A DNA stretch of 64,000 nucleotides, taken from positions 105,947,810 to 106,011,809 of the forward strand of contig CM070876.1 in the NCBI GenBank assembly GCA_036365515.1, written 5' to 3'. The notes below the pieces were generated by a model, which did not search any database, was not told where the DNA came from, and saw nothing but the letters and a program-made list of their open reading frames with translations. Positions 49,435 to 62,124 of the stretch are shown piece by piece. Position 1 is the first letter of the stretch. Every line of letters begins with the position of its first letter. The translations under genes were made by a program, and so were the position numbers. The DNA comes from Torymus aiolomorphi. Taxonomy: Eukaryota; Arthropoda; Insecta; Hymenoptera; Torymidae.

Positions 49435-49879
49435 TTAATTTATACTTAATAGTACTTTTTTATAATTCAAAATTTTGAGATTATTACATAGTTCTTTGTA
49501 AGCTTTCAGGGCTACTACGAAACTATTTTTATCACTAATAGTTTTGGATATCTGCGGCCGTTGCAGGGATTTCTTCCTAGTATTACGTTTGATTCTGTGA
49601 AAGGCATTTTTTAGGTTATAATAATTATAACAAAGTGATTCAAGTGTGAAAATTTGATTTACTTTTAAAAGAATATTTTTCTCCTGAATTTTATTTTTGT
49701 TAATTATTTTCAGTAGTCTATTTTTGATTTTCTGTATCATATAAATTTGTGTTCGATAAGCACCCCCCCCCCCCTCCGCCGCCAGGCAATAATGACAAAG
49801 TTTATAATGTTATGAAACAAGCAATAGTAAATAATCATCGAAGTGTTTGTATCCATTATTTTTTTTTTTATTTTGTAAG
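49435..49879 (-). pseudogene. Non-LTR retrotransposon ORF2, C-terminal part
   Basis: Minus-strand frames give IYYCLFHNIINFVIIAWR, then IQKIKNRLLKIINKNK, FTLESLCYNYYNLKNAF and AYKELCNNLKILNYKKVLL. This is the thumb and C-terminal region that follows the RT in Jockey/CR1-like elements (usual form 'I..G...WGG......IQ..QNR.I..I'). A G/C run (49764-49775) shifts the frame. It continues, after removal of the BEL/Pao insertion, from the RT remnant at 57515-57965. Confidence 0.6.
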
Positions 49880-50201
49880 TGTTAGAGAATTCGAGGGATG
49901 GGTGCGAGAGGTAATCTTCCAAGGCTTTTCTGCTCTGTCTCTTTATTGATTTGCTTTACATTGACAAGTTTTACACTCACTGTTTGTTGGTTCATTCTCG
50001 CGCGTTGATCTGCTGGTCGTCCGCTGCGCTCTGCGTCCGGAGATGAAGTGAGCGTTCACACTTGACGCCGCGAGCGCGCGCGGCGCATATCCCCCCTCTC
50101 CCGCCCTCTCGCGCCGAGAGGAGGGGAGAGGAGGGGGTCAGAGTCTGAGCCTGCGCGGTGAATCAACGAGGGTAACATGATAAGGCGCTGGGTTTTGAAC
50201 A
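49880..50201 (-). repeat. BEL/Pao 3' LTR
   Basis: Begins TGTTAGAGAATTCGAGG and ends GGTTTTGAACA in window orientation. Matches 57193-57514 apart from about two C/T differences. Preceded on the coding strand by the purine-rich GGGAACGAGGCGGGCGGC, a likely polypurine tract. Confidence 0.93.
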
Positions 50202-50423
50202 ATGCCGCCCGCCTCGTTCCCGGAATGAACATATCACAATTGTAAAGAGAAAAAATAAAACGAAATCATAGGATACCCTGAAAGAAAAAGAAATACATGT
50301 GCTGGGAAATCGAACAAGGAAGAAATAAATAGAATGGATTTACATATCGCCCTGAAAGAAAAAGGAAAAGGAAAAGGAGATACATGTGCGAGGAACGCAG
50401 TACATAGAAATACGTGGGCGATG

Positions 50424-53400
50424 TCAGACCGAGACATCTGAAGGGTCGGGGCTCTTAATCGGAAGCCGGACTATCTTCGTGATCGGTCGAAGGTAGTTCC
50501 CCGTCGCAGTTCTGATCTCGACGACTCGTACGCGCTGATCCTGTCCGGGTTGGACTGCTAGGACGCGACCGAGGGGCCACCGCCCATGGCCTCGTAGGAG
50601 GGAGGGGTCGATGATCATGACCACGTCTCCGACGGCCACGTTGGCGCGAGGGCGCGACCACTTCCAATGCCGTTGCAGAGTGTTTAAATACTCACGGCTC
50701 CAACGCGACCAGAAATGGTCGCGCATTCTCTTGACGAGCTGCCAATGGCGAGCGTGGTCGAGGTGGGCATCAGCGTCACAGGGCTGCGGCAGAGCTAGTA
50801 GAGGAGCTCCAATCAGAAAGTGGGCTGGGGTCAGGATATCTAGATCATCGATGTCACCTGAAGCGGGCCCCAAGGGGCGACTATTGAGCACCAGTTCGAT
50901 GTCGACGAGCAGGGTGGCGAGTTCCTCGTAAGTGAACTTGCGTGGTCCAGCAACGCGACGGAGGTGGGTCTTCATCGATTTCACCCCCGCCTCCCAGAGA
51001 CCTCCGAAGTGAGGGGCGGAAGGTGGAATGGGTCTCCATTTGATGCCTTCGGACGCAAGCGAGTCTGTGACTCGGCCCCAGCTGAACTCGGCCTTCGTGA
51101 GCATCCGTCGGAGTTCTGCGTCTGCGCCCCGAAAATTTGTGGCGTTGTCGCTCCACAGCTCATCAGGTTTTCCACGACGCCCCAAGAAACGGGTGAGGGT
51201 TCCGAGGAAACTCGCGGTGGACAGGTCGCCGACAAGCTCCAGGTGAATCGCCTTTGTGCTTAGGCAGACAAACACGGCCACGCACCCTTTGGACGATCTG
51301 ATCCCGCGACCCTTGGAGCTGAGTACTTGAAAGGGTCCCGCATAGTCCACGCCGCATCGGCTGAATGGTCGGGATGGCGTCACCCTGGAAGCGGGCAGAG
51401 GGGCCATCACTTGGGTGGAGGCACGAGCGATTGACTTCGCGCAGAACATGCAGCGGCGTACGCGGGCCTTGACTCGGGTCTTGCTTCCGACGATCCAAGC
51501 GCGCTGCATGGCATATGCATAAGTGACTCTGGACCCACCGTGGAGTGCTCGAGTGTGGGCCCAGTCGATCACCAGATCGGACAATCCGCACTTGCCTTGG
51601 AGAATGGGCGAGTGCTGGACCGAGAAGGGCAGCGCTGAGTTCTCGAGTCGGCCCCCAACCCTTAGGATTTTGCGTTCGTCGAGGAACGGCAGCAGTGTTT
51701 TAAGCACGCTGGTCGTAGCCACCGGCTGACCGCTCTCCAGAGTTTTGATCTCCATAGCGTAGTAGTGCTGTTGACTCCTTCTGACGCAGTGGAGAAACTC
51801 GTGGTTCAGTTCGCCTGCTGTGATCGGATCGAGAACTGCGAATCGGCGATCGGCATGACGTCGAAACAATCGGCGACAGTGGACGAGAGCCCGGAGGAGG
51901 CGATTCAGATTGGAGAACCCGATGGAGACGTCGACCGGAGCAGGCTGGGCCGCGATCCGTGTGAGGTGAGACATGGTTGAGACTGCGGCTTGCGGCCGAC
52001 CGAGATCGACAGGCCAATCGGAGGCTGGATCAGGCAGCCACGAAGGCCCAGACCACCATAATGGATTTTGACTGAGTCTCAGTGGATCGGAGCCGCGGGT
52101 AGCGATGTCGGCGGGATTCATAGAGCTGCGGACGTGACGCCATCGGCACTGCGGCGCGAGTTCATGGATCTGGCTGATGTAATTGTCGACCAGGTCGTTG
52201 TCGAGGGGGCCATCCGACTCAAGCCAGTGCAGGACAACGCGCGAATCGCTCCAGCCGTAGCAGTCCTTGCGGGGAACTTCCAAACCGCCGGATGCAAAGC
52301 GAATAAGCCGGACGGCAAGAAGCGCGGCGCGCAACTCAAGGCGGGGGATGGTCATCCGAGAAGGCGTGACAAGTTGCGAAGGGGGTTCAGCTTGGTTTTG
52401 GCTGCAACTAAAGTGACGCGGACGGCTCCGGACTCGGCTTCAGTGCGTAGATAGACGGCGGCGGCGATCGCACGTCGGCTGGCATCGGCACAGGCGTGGA
52501 GCTGGACGGAGCTTGATGCGGTCCAGTGGAACCAACGAGGGAGTTGAATAGCCGTCAGGTTGCGCAGGCTGTCCCTGAAGTCTTGCCACTGTCCGGTCAT
52601 GTGGCGTGGCAGGTTGGTGTCCCAGTCCAGCTTTGAGCGCCATAGGTCCTGCATGAACATTTTGGCAAGAAGAACGATCGGAGATAGCCACCCAGCAGGA
52701 TCAAACAATCGAGCGATCTCGGTGAGCACTTGTCGTTTGGTGACTCGTGCGTCGTCGTCCAGCAGGGGGGTGCGAATTTCATGCAGTCAGTGATCGGGTT
52801 CCACAAGATCCCAAGCTCGTTTACTGGCCCGTCTGAAGTGAACTGCAACCAGCTGGGGCGGGGGCGATTTTCGGGAGGGATGTGCGTGAGTAGGCGCTGG
52901 TGGTTGCTCACCCATTTTCTTAGGTCAAAGCCTCCGGATTTGAGCAGGCACATCAGTTGGTCCCGGCGGAGCAAAGCGGTCTCGATGCAGTCGGCTCCGC
53001 AGAGAAAATCGTCCACATAGAGTTCCTGCTCTATGGCGCGGACCGCCTCAGGGAAGGGACCGCCCTCATCGATGCACAGCTGTCTCAGGGTTCGGAGTGC
53101 TAGGTAGGGGGCGCAGGTCTCGCCGTAGGTCACGGTGCGCAGAACGTAATGAGCTGCAGGCTTGGCAGCTGACGGGCTCCAGATGATCCGCTGGAGGTGG
53201 GTGTCCTCAGGGTCGACCCAAATTTGACGAAACATCATTCTGATGTCCGCGCAGAAGGCTACGGCCCATCGTCTCCATCGGGTGATCACCATGGTGAGGT
53301 CACTTTGCATTTTCGGACCCGGGCGGAGAATATCGTTCAAGCTGCGACCGGACGAAGTTGGGCACGAGGTGTTGAAGACGACTCGGAGCTTCCGCCCTCG

Positions 53401-54342
53401 GTCCTGTCGTTGCCATATTCCGTGGTGAGGAAGGTAGTTCACGTGGAATGGTCCAGAGTCGAGCTCTTCTTTGGTGAGGCGACGCATATGGCCCGTCTCG
53501 ACGTACTCCCGCATGAATTGAGTGTAGTCCCTCTGCAGGTGTGGATCGCGAAGCATGCGTTGTTGAACAGACGCAAGCGCTCTCCGGGCGTTTGCCAAGC
53601 TCTCTCCGAGGGAGGGTAGCTCTCCTCGTATGATGGGTAGCGGGACGATGTAACGTCCCGTCGAGTCGCGATCGAGCTTCGACGCGTACAGAGTCTCACA
53701 CTCGACATCAGCAGGCGACTGTCTGATGGATTTGGGGACATCTTCCAAGGTCCAAAATCGCTGCAGCAGGCTCATCAGCGCCTCATGCCAGGGCGCGATC
53801 GGTGCGTCAACCGATGTCGAGCAGATAGTCGCGGCGGGTCTGGGCGCGAGGTCCTCTCCTGTGCCGGCGATGGTCCATCCAAACACGGTCCGCTGGGCGA
53901 GCAGGTTCGCTCGGCGAATGAGGCCGGGCAGCAGGATGAGAGGGTAGGCGTCGACACCGAGCACAAGGTCAACTCTTCGGGGTGTAGCGAAATCAGGGTC
54001 TGCCAGTGGGAGATCCCTGAAGGTGTGCGTGATGCGCTCGCCAAGGTCGCTCGATGGGGTCGTGATCGTCAATCGGCGGAGTCCGTACGCTGTTATTCGG
54101 CGCGGCCTTGAAGAACCGGGGAGGTGGAGGTATAAGTGTGTCAACAGCGTCGTCGATCCCATTGACGCGCCGACCACTCCAGTGATGTCGACGCTGATTC
54201 TTCGCGTCGCTTGCCCGAGCTCCGAGGCCAGGCGCATACTGATGAAGGTCGACTCCGAGCATGGGTCAAGCAGCGCTCGTACTCGTCGACGCGGCCCCCG
54301 CTCATCTCCGAGTGCGACTACGGCGGTGGGCAGCACGCCTAG
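50424..54342 (-). pseudogene. pol: BEL/Pao Pol: protease, RT, RNase H, integrase
   Basis: Three frames in order. 54342-52597: protease-like RALLDPCSESTFIS (usual DTGS changed to DPCS), then RT with FNTSCPTSSGRSLNDILRPG and the YVDDFLCGAD active site. 52729-52352: RT/RNase H connection with CADASRRAIAAAVYL. 52355-50424: RNase H end (IPRLELRAALLAVRL, SDSRVVLHWLES), the H-H-C-C zinc region (HTRALHG, CMFCAK), integrase core (GVDYAGPF, WSDNATNFRG, APHFGGLWEAGVKSM; three acidic residues present) and a C-terminal domain with GDVVMIIDP and GRWPLGRV. Frame changes occur at C runs near 52773 and 52390. Pol follows gag in the same frame after a single TGA at 54343-54345. Confidence 0.92.
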
Positions 54343-55764
54343 TCAGGCTGAGGGGCCGTTAGTGTGGGTCGTGTCGGGGACCGGGGAGTTGTCACCCACT
54401 CCACGGATTCTCTTCGGGGACGGCTCGGTGTCAGAGAATGCACCGCGCCTCTTGTCAGCGCTACCGTGTAGGAGAGTATGATGCTGACTACCGCAGCTCC
54501 TGCATGATGACTGGGAGGGGCAGTTCTCCACCGCATGATCGCGGCGGAGGCAGTTGTAGCAGAGTCGCTCACGTCCTGCGAGTTCTCGGCACTCTCGAGG
54601 AGGGAGACCTTTGAATCGAAGGCAGTGCCCGACGTAGTGCGGACCGTGGCAGGCGGCGCACCCTGCGGGGGTGGTAACAAATGCCTTGATTCCTCGTGCT
54701 TTCGTGGGTCCAGGGGTGGGGCCCCTTGACGAAACGCTCGTTGGTCTGGACTGGCGGGTTGGTTCAAGCGACTGCAGAGTGCGGCACCTGCGCTGAAGAA
54801 AGGCGGAGAGATCGTCGAAGGTGGGGTAAGCCGGTCGATCGCCTGCGGCATCCAATGTTTCGAGCTCTTCCTCCCAATCCCGACGGGTGACCGAGTCCAT
54901 AGCATCGGCGGCAAACAGCAGGAGCCAGTCGTCCCAACTCTCAACGGGGCGTTCAAGTGCTCGCAATTGGTCGCGGTGTCGTCTCAGCTCATCCAGGAGG
55001 TGCTGAAGACTGGCTGACGACTCGTCGGTCAGCTGGCGGAGGCCTTTTAGAGCCTTCAGATGGTTTTGAACCAAAAGCCGGCGATGATTGTAGCGGGTCT
55101 CGAGAGTCGTCCAGGCGATGGCGTAATTGGCGTCCGTGACTTGCAGGTCGTCGAGGGCGTTCTTAGCGTCTCCTTGAACGTGAGTCTTCAGGTAGTAGAG
55201 CTTGTCTACATTGCTGAGGCTGGGATCATCGTGGATCAGGGATGAAAAGAGGTCCCGGAAGGACTCCCAATCCTCCCGGCGTCCGCTAAAGGTGGGGATG
55301 AGAATCCGAGGTAGGCGGGTCGCTCCGCGGGGTTGATCGGGCGCGCGCGCGCCGTTCGCCGGTGGATTCGGATTTAGACTAGCGCGGACGTCGTAGAGAC
55401 GTCCTCTCGAGGCAACATAGCTCCTCTCGGCCTGGGCGTAGAGTCTGTCAGCGAAATAAGGATGCTCGGAAGGGAGCTCTGCCTGGAGGATCGACACATG
55501 AGCGGCTTCGAAGCTCTCCCAATAACGGTCCAGCAGTTGAAGACGACTCATCAGTAGGCCCTGAGTCCAGTCGTCATCCGGTGTTTCCTGAACGGCGAGG
55601 GCGAACTCCTGGATCGTCCCGTGGAGGCCCGTCTGGATGTTCAGTGTAGCGTCCATCTCCTGAAAGGGCGTGAAAGGTGAGTGTTCTGAGGCCGACGCAT
55701 GAGGGCGAGGCGGCGAGACAGAGTTCGGCGGTCGCATGCACCCGGAGGAAGACGTGAGTGGCAC
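54343..55764 (-). CDS. gag: BEL/Pao Gag
   Basis: About 470 codons open to the TGA at 54343-54345. The frame's first codon after an upstream stop is GTG-adjacent; the first Met candidates lie at GCMRPP (residue ~10) or EMDATLNIQ (residue ~37), so the start is uncertain. DUF1759-type Gag core: LPRILIPTFSGRREDWESFR and YLKTHVQGDAKNALDDLQ. Cysteine/histidine-rich C terminus with CAACHGPHYVGHC, CYNCLRRDHAVENC and CRSCGSQHHTLLH, as is usual for BEL/Pao nucleocapsids. Forms particles and binds genomic RNA. Intact. Confidence 0.92.
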   Translation of the reverse strand: MPLTSSSGCMRPPNSVSPPRPHASASEHSPFTPFQEMDATLNIQTGLHGTIQEFALAVQETPDDDWTQGLLMSRLQLLDRYWESFEAAHVSILQAELPSEHPYFADRLYAQAERSYVASRGRLYDVRASLNPNPPANGARAPDQPRGATRLPRILIPTFSGRREDWESFRDLFSSLIHDDPSLSNVDKLYYLKTHVQGDAKNALDDLQVTDANYAIAWTTLETRYNHRRLLVQNHLKALKGLRQLTDESSASLQHLLDELRRHRDQLRALERPVESWDDWLLLFAADAMDSVTRRDWEEELETLDAAGDRPAYPTFDDLSAFLQRRCRTLQSLEPTRQSRPTSVSSRGPTPGPTKARGIKAFVTTPAGCAACHGPHYVGHCLRFKGLPPRECRELAGRERLCYNCLRRDHAVENCPSQSSCRSCGSQHHTLLHGSADKRRGAFSDTEPSPKRIRGVGDNSPVPDTTHTNGPSA

Positions 55765-57173
<1,409 letters not shown>

Positions 57174-57191
57174 ATCCGGCTCGAAGGACCA
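57174..57191 (-). other. Primer binding site, tRNA-Tyr
   Basis: ATCCGGCTCGAAGGACCA on the plus strand equals the 3' end of animal tRNA-Tyr including CCA, so the element RNA is complementary to it over 18 bases. One base separates it from the 5' LTR. Confidence 0.85.
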
Positions 57192-57192
57192 T

Positions 57193-57514
57193 TGTTAGAG
57201 AATTCGAGGGATGGGTGCGAGAGGTAATCTTCCAAGGCTTTTCTGCTCTGTCTCTTTATTGATTTGCTTTACATTGACAAGTTTTATACTCACTGTTTGT
57301 TGGTTCATTCTCGCGCGTTGATCTGCTGGTCGTCCGCTGCGCTCTGCGTCCGGAGATGAAGTGAGCGTTCACACTTGACGCCGCGAGCGCGCGCGGCGCA
57401 TATCCCCCCTCTTCCGCCCTCTCGCGCCGAGAGGAGGGGAGAGGAGGGGGTCAGAGTCTGAGCCTGCGCGGTGAATCAACGAGGGTAACATGATAAGGCG
57501 CTGGGTTTTGAACA
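57193..57514 (-). repeat. BEL/Pao 5' LTR
   Basis: 322 bp, partner of 49880-50201, followed by GTAAG. Confidence 0.93.
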
Positions 57515-57965
57515 GTAAGGATGAATATTTGCTATTTAATTTTGGTAATTACATTCTTAATGTATCTATTATATATCCCATTTCATATTGAAATCGAAAA
57601 TCAGCCCTAAGTATTTGTTGAATTCAGTTCTCATTATTTGATGAGTTTGAATATATGTTCGTATTCTTTGGGACACTATCACTATAATTACCCAACGTTA
57701 TATCCTGTGCCAACGTTATATCGTGTCATCACTAGATATGTTGACGGTGTCATCGTCATCATAGGATAAGACAGATCCTTCAGGCTTATCACTCAATAGG
57801 CCATTAACATATAGAATGAAAAGTAACGGTCCCAATACAGTTCCATGACGAACCCCTCAAGATATATTGTTATATTCACTAGTAAGATTTTGTATTCTTA
57901 CTTGTTGACGTCTATTCGAGAGATAGCTTTTAAATATTGTAAATAAGTCGTTTCCCTTAACTAAT
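57515..57965 (-). pseudogene. Non-LTR retrotransposon reverse transcriptase fragment
   Basis: The minus strand gives FKSYLSNRRQQVRIQNLTSE, then a stop where a Tyr/Trp is expected, then GTVLGPLLFILYVNGLLSDK and VLSYDDDDDTVNISSDD (the YADD box expanded by a GATGAT repeat). Typical of Jockey/CR1-type RT palm motifs. Interrupted by the BEL/Pao insertion; its C-terminal continuation is at 49435-49879. Confidence 0.75.
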
Positions 57966-57974
57966 TACGGTGTA

Positions 57975-58145
57975 GTGTCGAGCGGCGGGGGGGGGGGGCT
58001 GTGGGAGGGGGGCTACCAGAATGGAAAGTCGCGAATTAACGAAAAAAATTACAGAATTTTACGTTATTTTGAGGAGGAGCTGAGGGACGATGGCGCCGCG
58101 GGCGCGGGGCGCGGGGAGGGGGGGGGGGGGGGGGTAAGGCGTCTT
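57975..58145. repeat. G-rich repeat with ACGTTATTTTGAGG
   Basis: Two long G runs (57985-58000 and 58116-58134) surround AATTACAGAATTTTACGTTATTTTGAGGAGG-type text (58047-58075), close to the unit at 61155-61190. Confidence 0.65.
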
Positions 58146-59365
58146 AGTCGTATCATTCAACTTATAACGTGGGGAATTTAACTACGTGGGCAGCAACTAA
58201 TTTCTCTCGTTATATTTTTGGTTAATAATTAATAGAATTAGTTAGCAAAACAGGCAATGAAAATAAAAGGTAAAAGTAGTCAGAAGAATTAACTTTGATG
58301 TGAATAAGTCGTAATGCGGAGGGCAGGTTGCGACATAAAGTGCGCCCGGCACTGTACATTAATGTTCAACAATACGCACACGAGCAGTGCCTTTCGAGGT
58401 GAACATTTATAAATTAGATATTAAAATAAGAAAAACAATAGTTACGCTCGGCAGCTTAATAAGTCGGAGAAGGGCGAGTTCCGACGGCAGGAGTAATCCT
58501 CACGTTCGGATAAACACAACAACAATGCAAATAACATTCACAAGGGAAGGATACTTGGTGTCCGCCCCCGATTTTCAGAAAACTTTGCAGGTGGTTAGAT
58601 TATCGAAAATTGCCATGTTATAAAGAAAATTAAAAATTATAGTTAACCTGTTTCAGGGTTAAAAAAGAAACACGTGGACGAGGTGAGTGACCCTTAATTC
58701 AATTAATTAGTTTTCGATATTTCCTTGGGATAGAACGTTTGATGCACACCTACGATTTTCATGAAACTTTGCACGTGGGAAGAGTAAACAAATACATTTT
58801 ACCCATGTATTTTTTTGCGCTGGAAAAGAAATCTGGAAGGTGAAAACCACACTCGAAGTGAATACATGCTTATCACGCGCATTTAACACTTCACTGCGCA
58901 TTACGTTTTTTGTGGCGGTTCTTTCTAAAACTTTGTATACCTATATTTTTTGGTTGATCATACCAAGTATATCAGTATCTGCAAGTTCAATATAATGAAT
59001 CTAAGATGGCCGCCATCGCTAGTAAATTAGTGAAAATTTGGATATTTTGCAGTAGACTCATCGTTTATCTATGTTTTTTTGGGTGGCTAATTCCGAATCT
59101 AAAGTCAAAATTCGTAAATTCTATAATCGCAGATCCAAAATGGCTGCCTTCAGTTAGTTAATACAAATTTCGATATTTTACAGTAATGTCATTGTCCTAA
59201 ACATAAGAATTAAACAATATAAGGGACTATAACTACTATATAATGATATGTATTAAAGTTATTAACAACATAGTACATCAATAAATGGTATATGCATTAT
59301 AACGAAGTTCCAGGATAAAATACGGAGAAAATAAGAATCTCGGTTCTCCATATTCTATCGAACTC
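58146..59365. repeat. Old satellite-like DNA, no gene
   Basis: Loose internal repeats: CGATTTTCA(G/T)(A/G)AAACTTTGCA at 58568 and 58754, and (A/C)(T/C)AA(G/A)ATGGC(C/T)GCC at 59003 and 59138 with GATATTT(T/A)(G/C)CAGTA following each. The 78-codon frame at 58387-58623 has no motif. Confidence 0.4.
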
Positions 59366-60050
59366 GTTTGGCTCTCGTTCCCGCGAATTTGTGCATCTAG
59401 AGCATTTGTTTACATCGCTCGGACGATGTATTCGCGAGCTGCGTGCGGGGACTGCGCGACTTTGGCGGTTGTAAAGTCGCGCTCGATTCATTTTTGAATC
59501 AGATTCTCTCGGGCCATCAATCAGCGCGCACGCGATTCAAGCTCCACGACAGAAGCGATTTCCGTGATCAGCATCGTCACTCGTCAGCGCTATCGTTCGT
59601 ATTCCGGCACGAGTGTAGATTGGCAGTAGTTGCAACTGGGAAGGATGCTTTCCACTTCTATCCGAACAGTTCGGTCAATGGTCACGCATTCGAGCGACTG
59701 ACACCGCGAGCCCTGCGTCACCTCACAATAAGAGTAAGTGTTTGGACCGGCGAGACGTTCACCGGTCCCCGTACTTCTTTTTGTATTTTCGTCTTGTAGC
59801 AGCGAGCGACCGGTGTTGCGTTCATCGGCCCAGCCAAAATAATTACTTCGATCCACCCGCGCCGAGTGGCGGATCGCGACTTCTTGTCTGCGCGCAACAC
59901 AACGCGTTATTTAATGTAAAGTTTTTTAGAATAGACCTTGTTATTCTTGTTTTATGTAACTGAGGCTATTCTTCATTTCTTGACCTCAACCTAACCTTCT
60001 CCCGGATACCGCCACATTCACGGAATGGTCGCTCCAAATCGACGATCATT
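59366..60050. other. GC-rich LTR-like island, fragmentary
   Basis: CpG-rich text ending with CCTTCTCCCGGATACCGCC (near 59995), which also occurs in the 1.07-kb LTR near 16132. GTAAGT-like and AATAAA-less 3' parts give no clear LTR boundary. Probably a degraded relative of the LTR composite; no partner found. Confidence 0.35.
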
Positions 60051-61055
60051 TTGAGTGTCCGTGCCTCGCGTCTAGCAAGTATTAAGGGGGCTAGACACCT
60101 TTTTTCTCTGAAATAAGAAGTCACATTTTAATACATAAATGTAAACTAATTATTTCATACTTTTTACAAATAAAAGTGGGTATATAGTTTCATTCCAAAA
60201 TGATCGGTGACATAGGCATACGCGGACCACCTGATTTTAGATGGAGTCGGCCATAAATGGAAATAAGAATATAACTAATGAACTATAATCGCGTCCACGG
60301 CTGCTCGATTCTGGTCTGTTACGTGTATTGTGTATTGATGATAGAAGCAACCTTAGGCCCACAAAGGGGGGTGATGTTGCAGTCACCTTCCCAGGAGCCA
60401 AGGAAAGGGGCTACGCCGCCCTGGCTTTACGCCACTACCACTTATACAGGCAAGGGGAGCGCCGAGTCGGGCGAACCAACTCGACTTGGTCAGCTTTATC
60501 CTGAAGGAGTAGTCCCTGACCTATGCCCTTACCTCACCTTGATTACCTCAACTCGCTTGCTGCTCTGCGCTAGAGAAAAGAACTGAAGCTGGAGATCGGT
60601 GGGCAGATTGAAACTGTAATTTCAACAACGCAATATCAAAAATTACAAACTTTTAAGAGAAAATGTTTATTTCAATATTTTTTGAGATTAACAAGTTAAG
60701 AAATTTGATAAATATAATAATATTCTTATAAAATTCAAATAAATATAGTTAATCTCAACTCTGTCAGCTGTTGCTATGGTTGCAAGACAGATACAGGAAG
60801 GGCTTTCTTATCTTCTTTCTTTTTCTATAGATGGGACGCTGTTTTGGCGGACTCCCCTACTCTATCTATAATAACTCTATGCTAATCCTTTGTATCAGTA
60901 AGCGCCGGACTAACCTCTCTCTCGTAGCGGATAATCGATCAGGAGAGGCCACAATAGTGACGGTACCTTACTCGCGATAAAACTAGACTTGATGAAGCTC
61001 CATAGAACATTAACCCATAGCATCCACTGGAGAAGCAGGATTTTTTATTACGAGA
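60051..61055. other. Non-coding stretch
   Basis: A 102-codon frame (60278-60586) lies in a moderately GC-rich patch with CAAAGGGGGGTGATGTTGCA, but has no recognisable domain. The rest is AT-rich. Nothing else seen. Confidence 0.3.
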
Positions 61056-61059
61056 CTTA

Positions 61060-61255
61060 TTGAACCTTCAGCGAGGTTTGAGGGGGATCTGTGAGGGGCA
61101 CGAGGGGGGTATGATGGGCGGCGAGGGAGGCTCTGCCATGCTCGATATAACGTAAGAAATATCACAATTTTACGTTATTTTGATGAGGGTCTGAGGGGTG
61201 TCTGTGGGCGGCGAGGGGGGGGGGCGATGGGGGGTGAAAGGGGTCTGCGTGACAT
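61060..61255. repeat. G-rich repeat, two units
   Basis: GAGGTTTGAGGGGGATCTG and TTATTTTGATGAGGGTCTGA open two units. Between them lies CGATATAACGTAAGAAATATC followed by ACAATTTTACGTT. Related to 23870-24060 and 57975-58145. Confidence 0.65.
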
Positions 61256-61289
61256 GAATAATGCTTAGAACTATATAATATAGGAAGAT

Positions 61290-61378
61290 ATATTCACACG
61301 CGCGCGCTTGCGTGTGTGTGCTCGCGCGCTTGTGTGTGTGTGCGCGTGTGTGTGTGTGCGCGCGTGTGTGTGCGTACT
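61290..61378. repeat. GT/GCGC mixed microsatellite
   Basis: Alternating CGCGCG and TGTGTG blocks that could adopt Z-DNA. Confidence 0.85.
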
Positions 61379-61734
61379 TAATGTAAGGCGTTTATGACCG
61401 TTACAATGTCTATATTGTATCGCTATTAAAATTCTATTAATAAAATTCGATGTTTTGGACAGTAGGTTAGATTCGTAAATATGATTTCCGTAATTTAGAA
61501 TTTCGAAATTAAGAACAATCTGCATTATTATATGTCGAACTGAAAAACGTTTATAGTTGACTTCAATTTTATATTCAATCGTCGGAACTCTGGACCCCCC
61601 CCCCCCTGAGTAAGAGATACTGTATAGGGCAAAGTATTCGTGTATATATGTATCTATGTGTAGGTGTTTACGTCAGTGTAAGCGCTGTGTATAATCAAAT
61701 GAATATGTTTGCGGTCGGTCAAGTAGGGACCGTC

Positions 61735-61990
61735 ACAGGACATATAGTCTCTGTAATTCCCTTACATGCGTGGACCTCGTATTCCACCCCTACATGGGTT
61801 TAAACATTTTTTAAATAATCGTATTTCATGTCTACGTAATTCTCATGTACGCGTAGACTTCGTACTGCTTTGCTAATTGTTGCACTTCTACGTTATTCCC
61901 TAATATGCGTGTACCTCGCATCCCCCGGCTACTTGGGTTTACTACTAGTTTACTACTAGTCTACTACTGTTATTAAAAGTACTTGAGTAC
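61735..61990. repeat. Three diverged ~80-bp tandem units
   Basis: TAATTCCCTTACATGCGTGG (61754), TAATTCTCATGTACGCGTAG (61838) and TTATTCCCTAATATGCGTGT (61893), each followed by ACCTCG(T/C)AT-like text. The end has ACTACTAGTTTACTACTAGT. Confidence 0.6.
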
Positions 61991-62124
61991 AGAATTGTTT
62001 TTCTTAAGAAATAATGTCCAGGATTATTTGAATTAGATTTATATTGTTTTGCCGCGCGAGTTAGCATTATATTGCACTGTGAGTTTGAATGAGAATCATA
62101 TTTTATTGCACGGAGTTGTGAGTT

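Noticed and set aside
57174..57191. tRNA-Tyr gene
   Set aside because: Only 18 bases of the 3' end match and they directly precede the LTR; this is a primer binding site.
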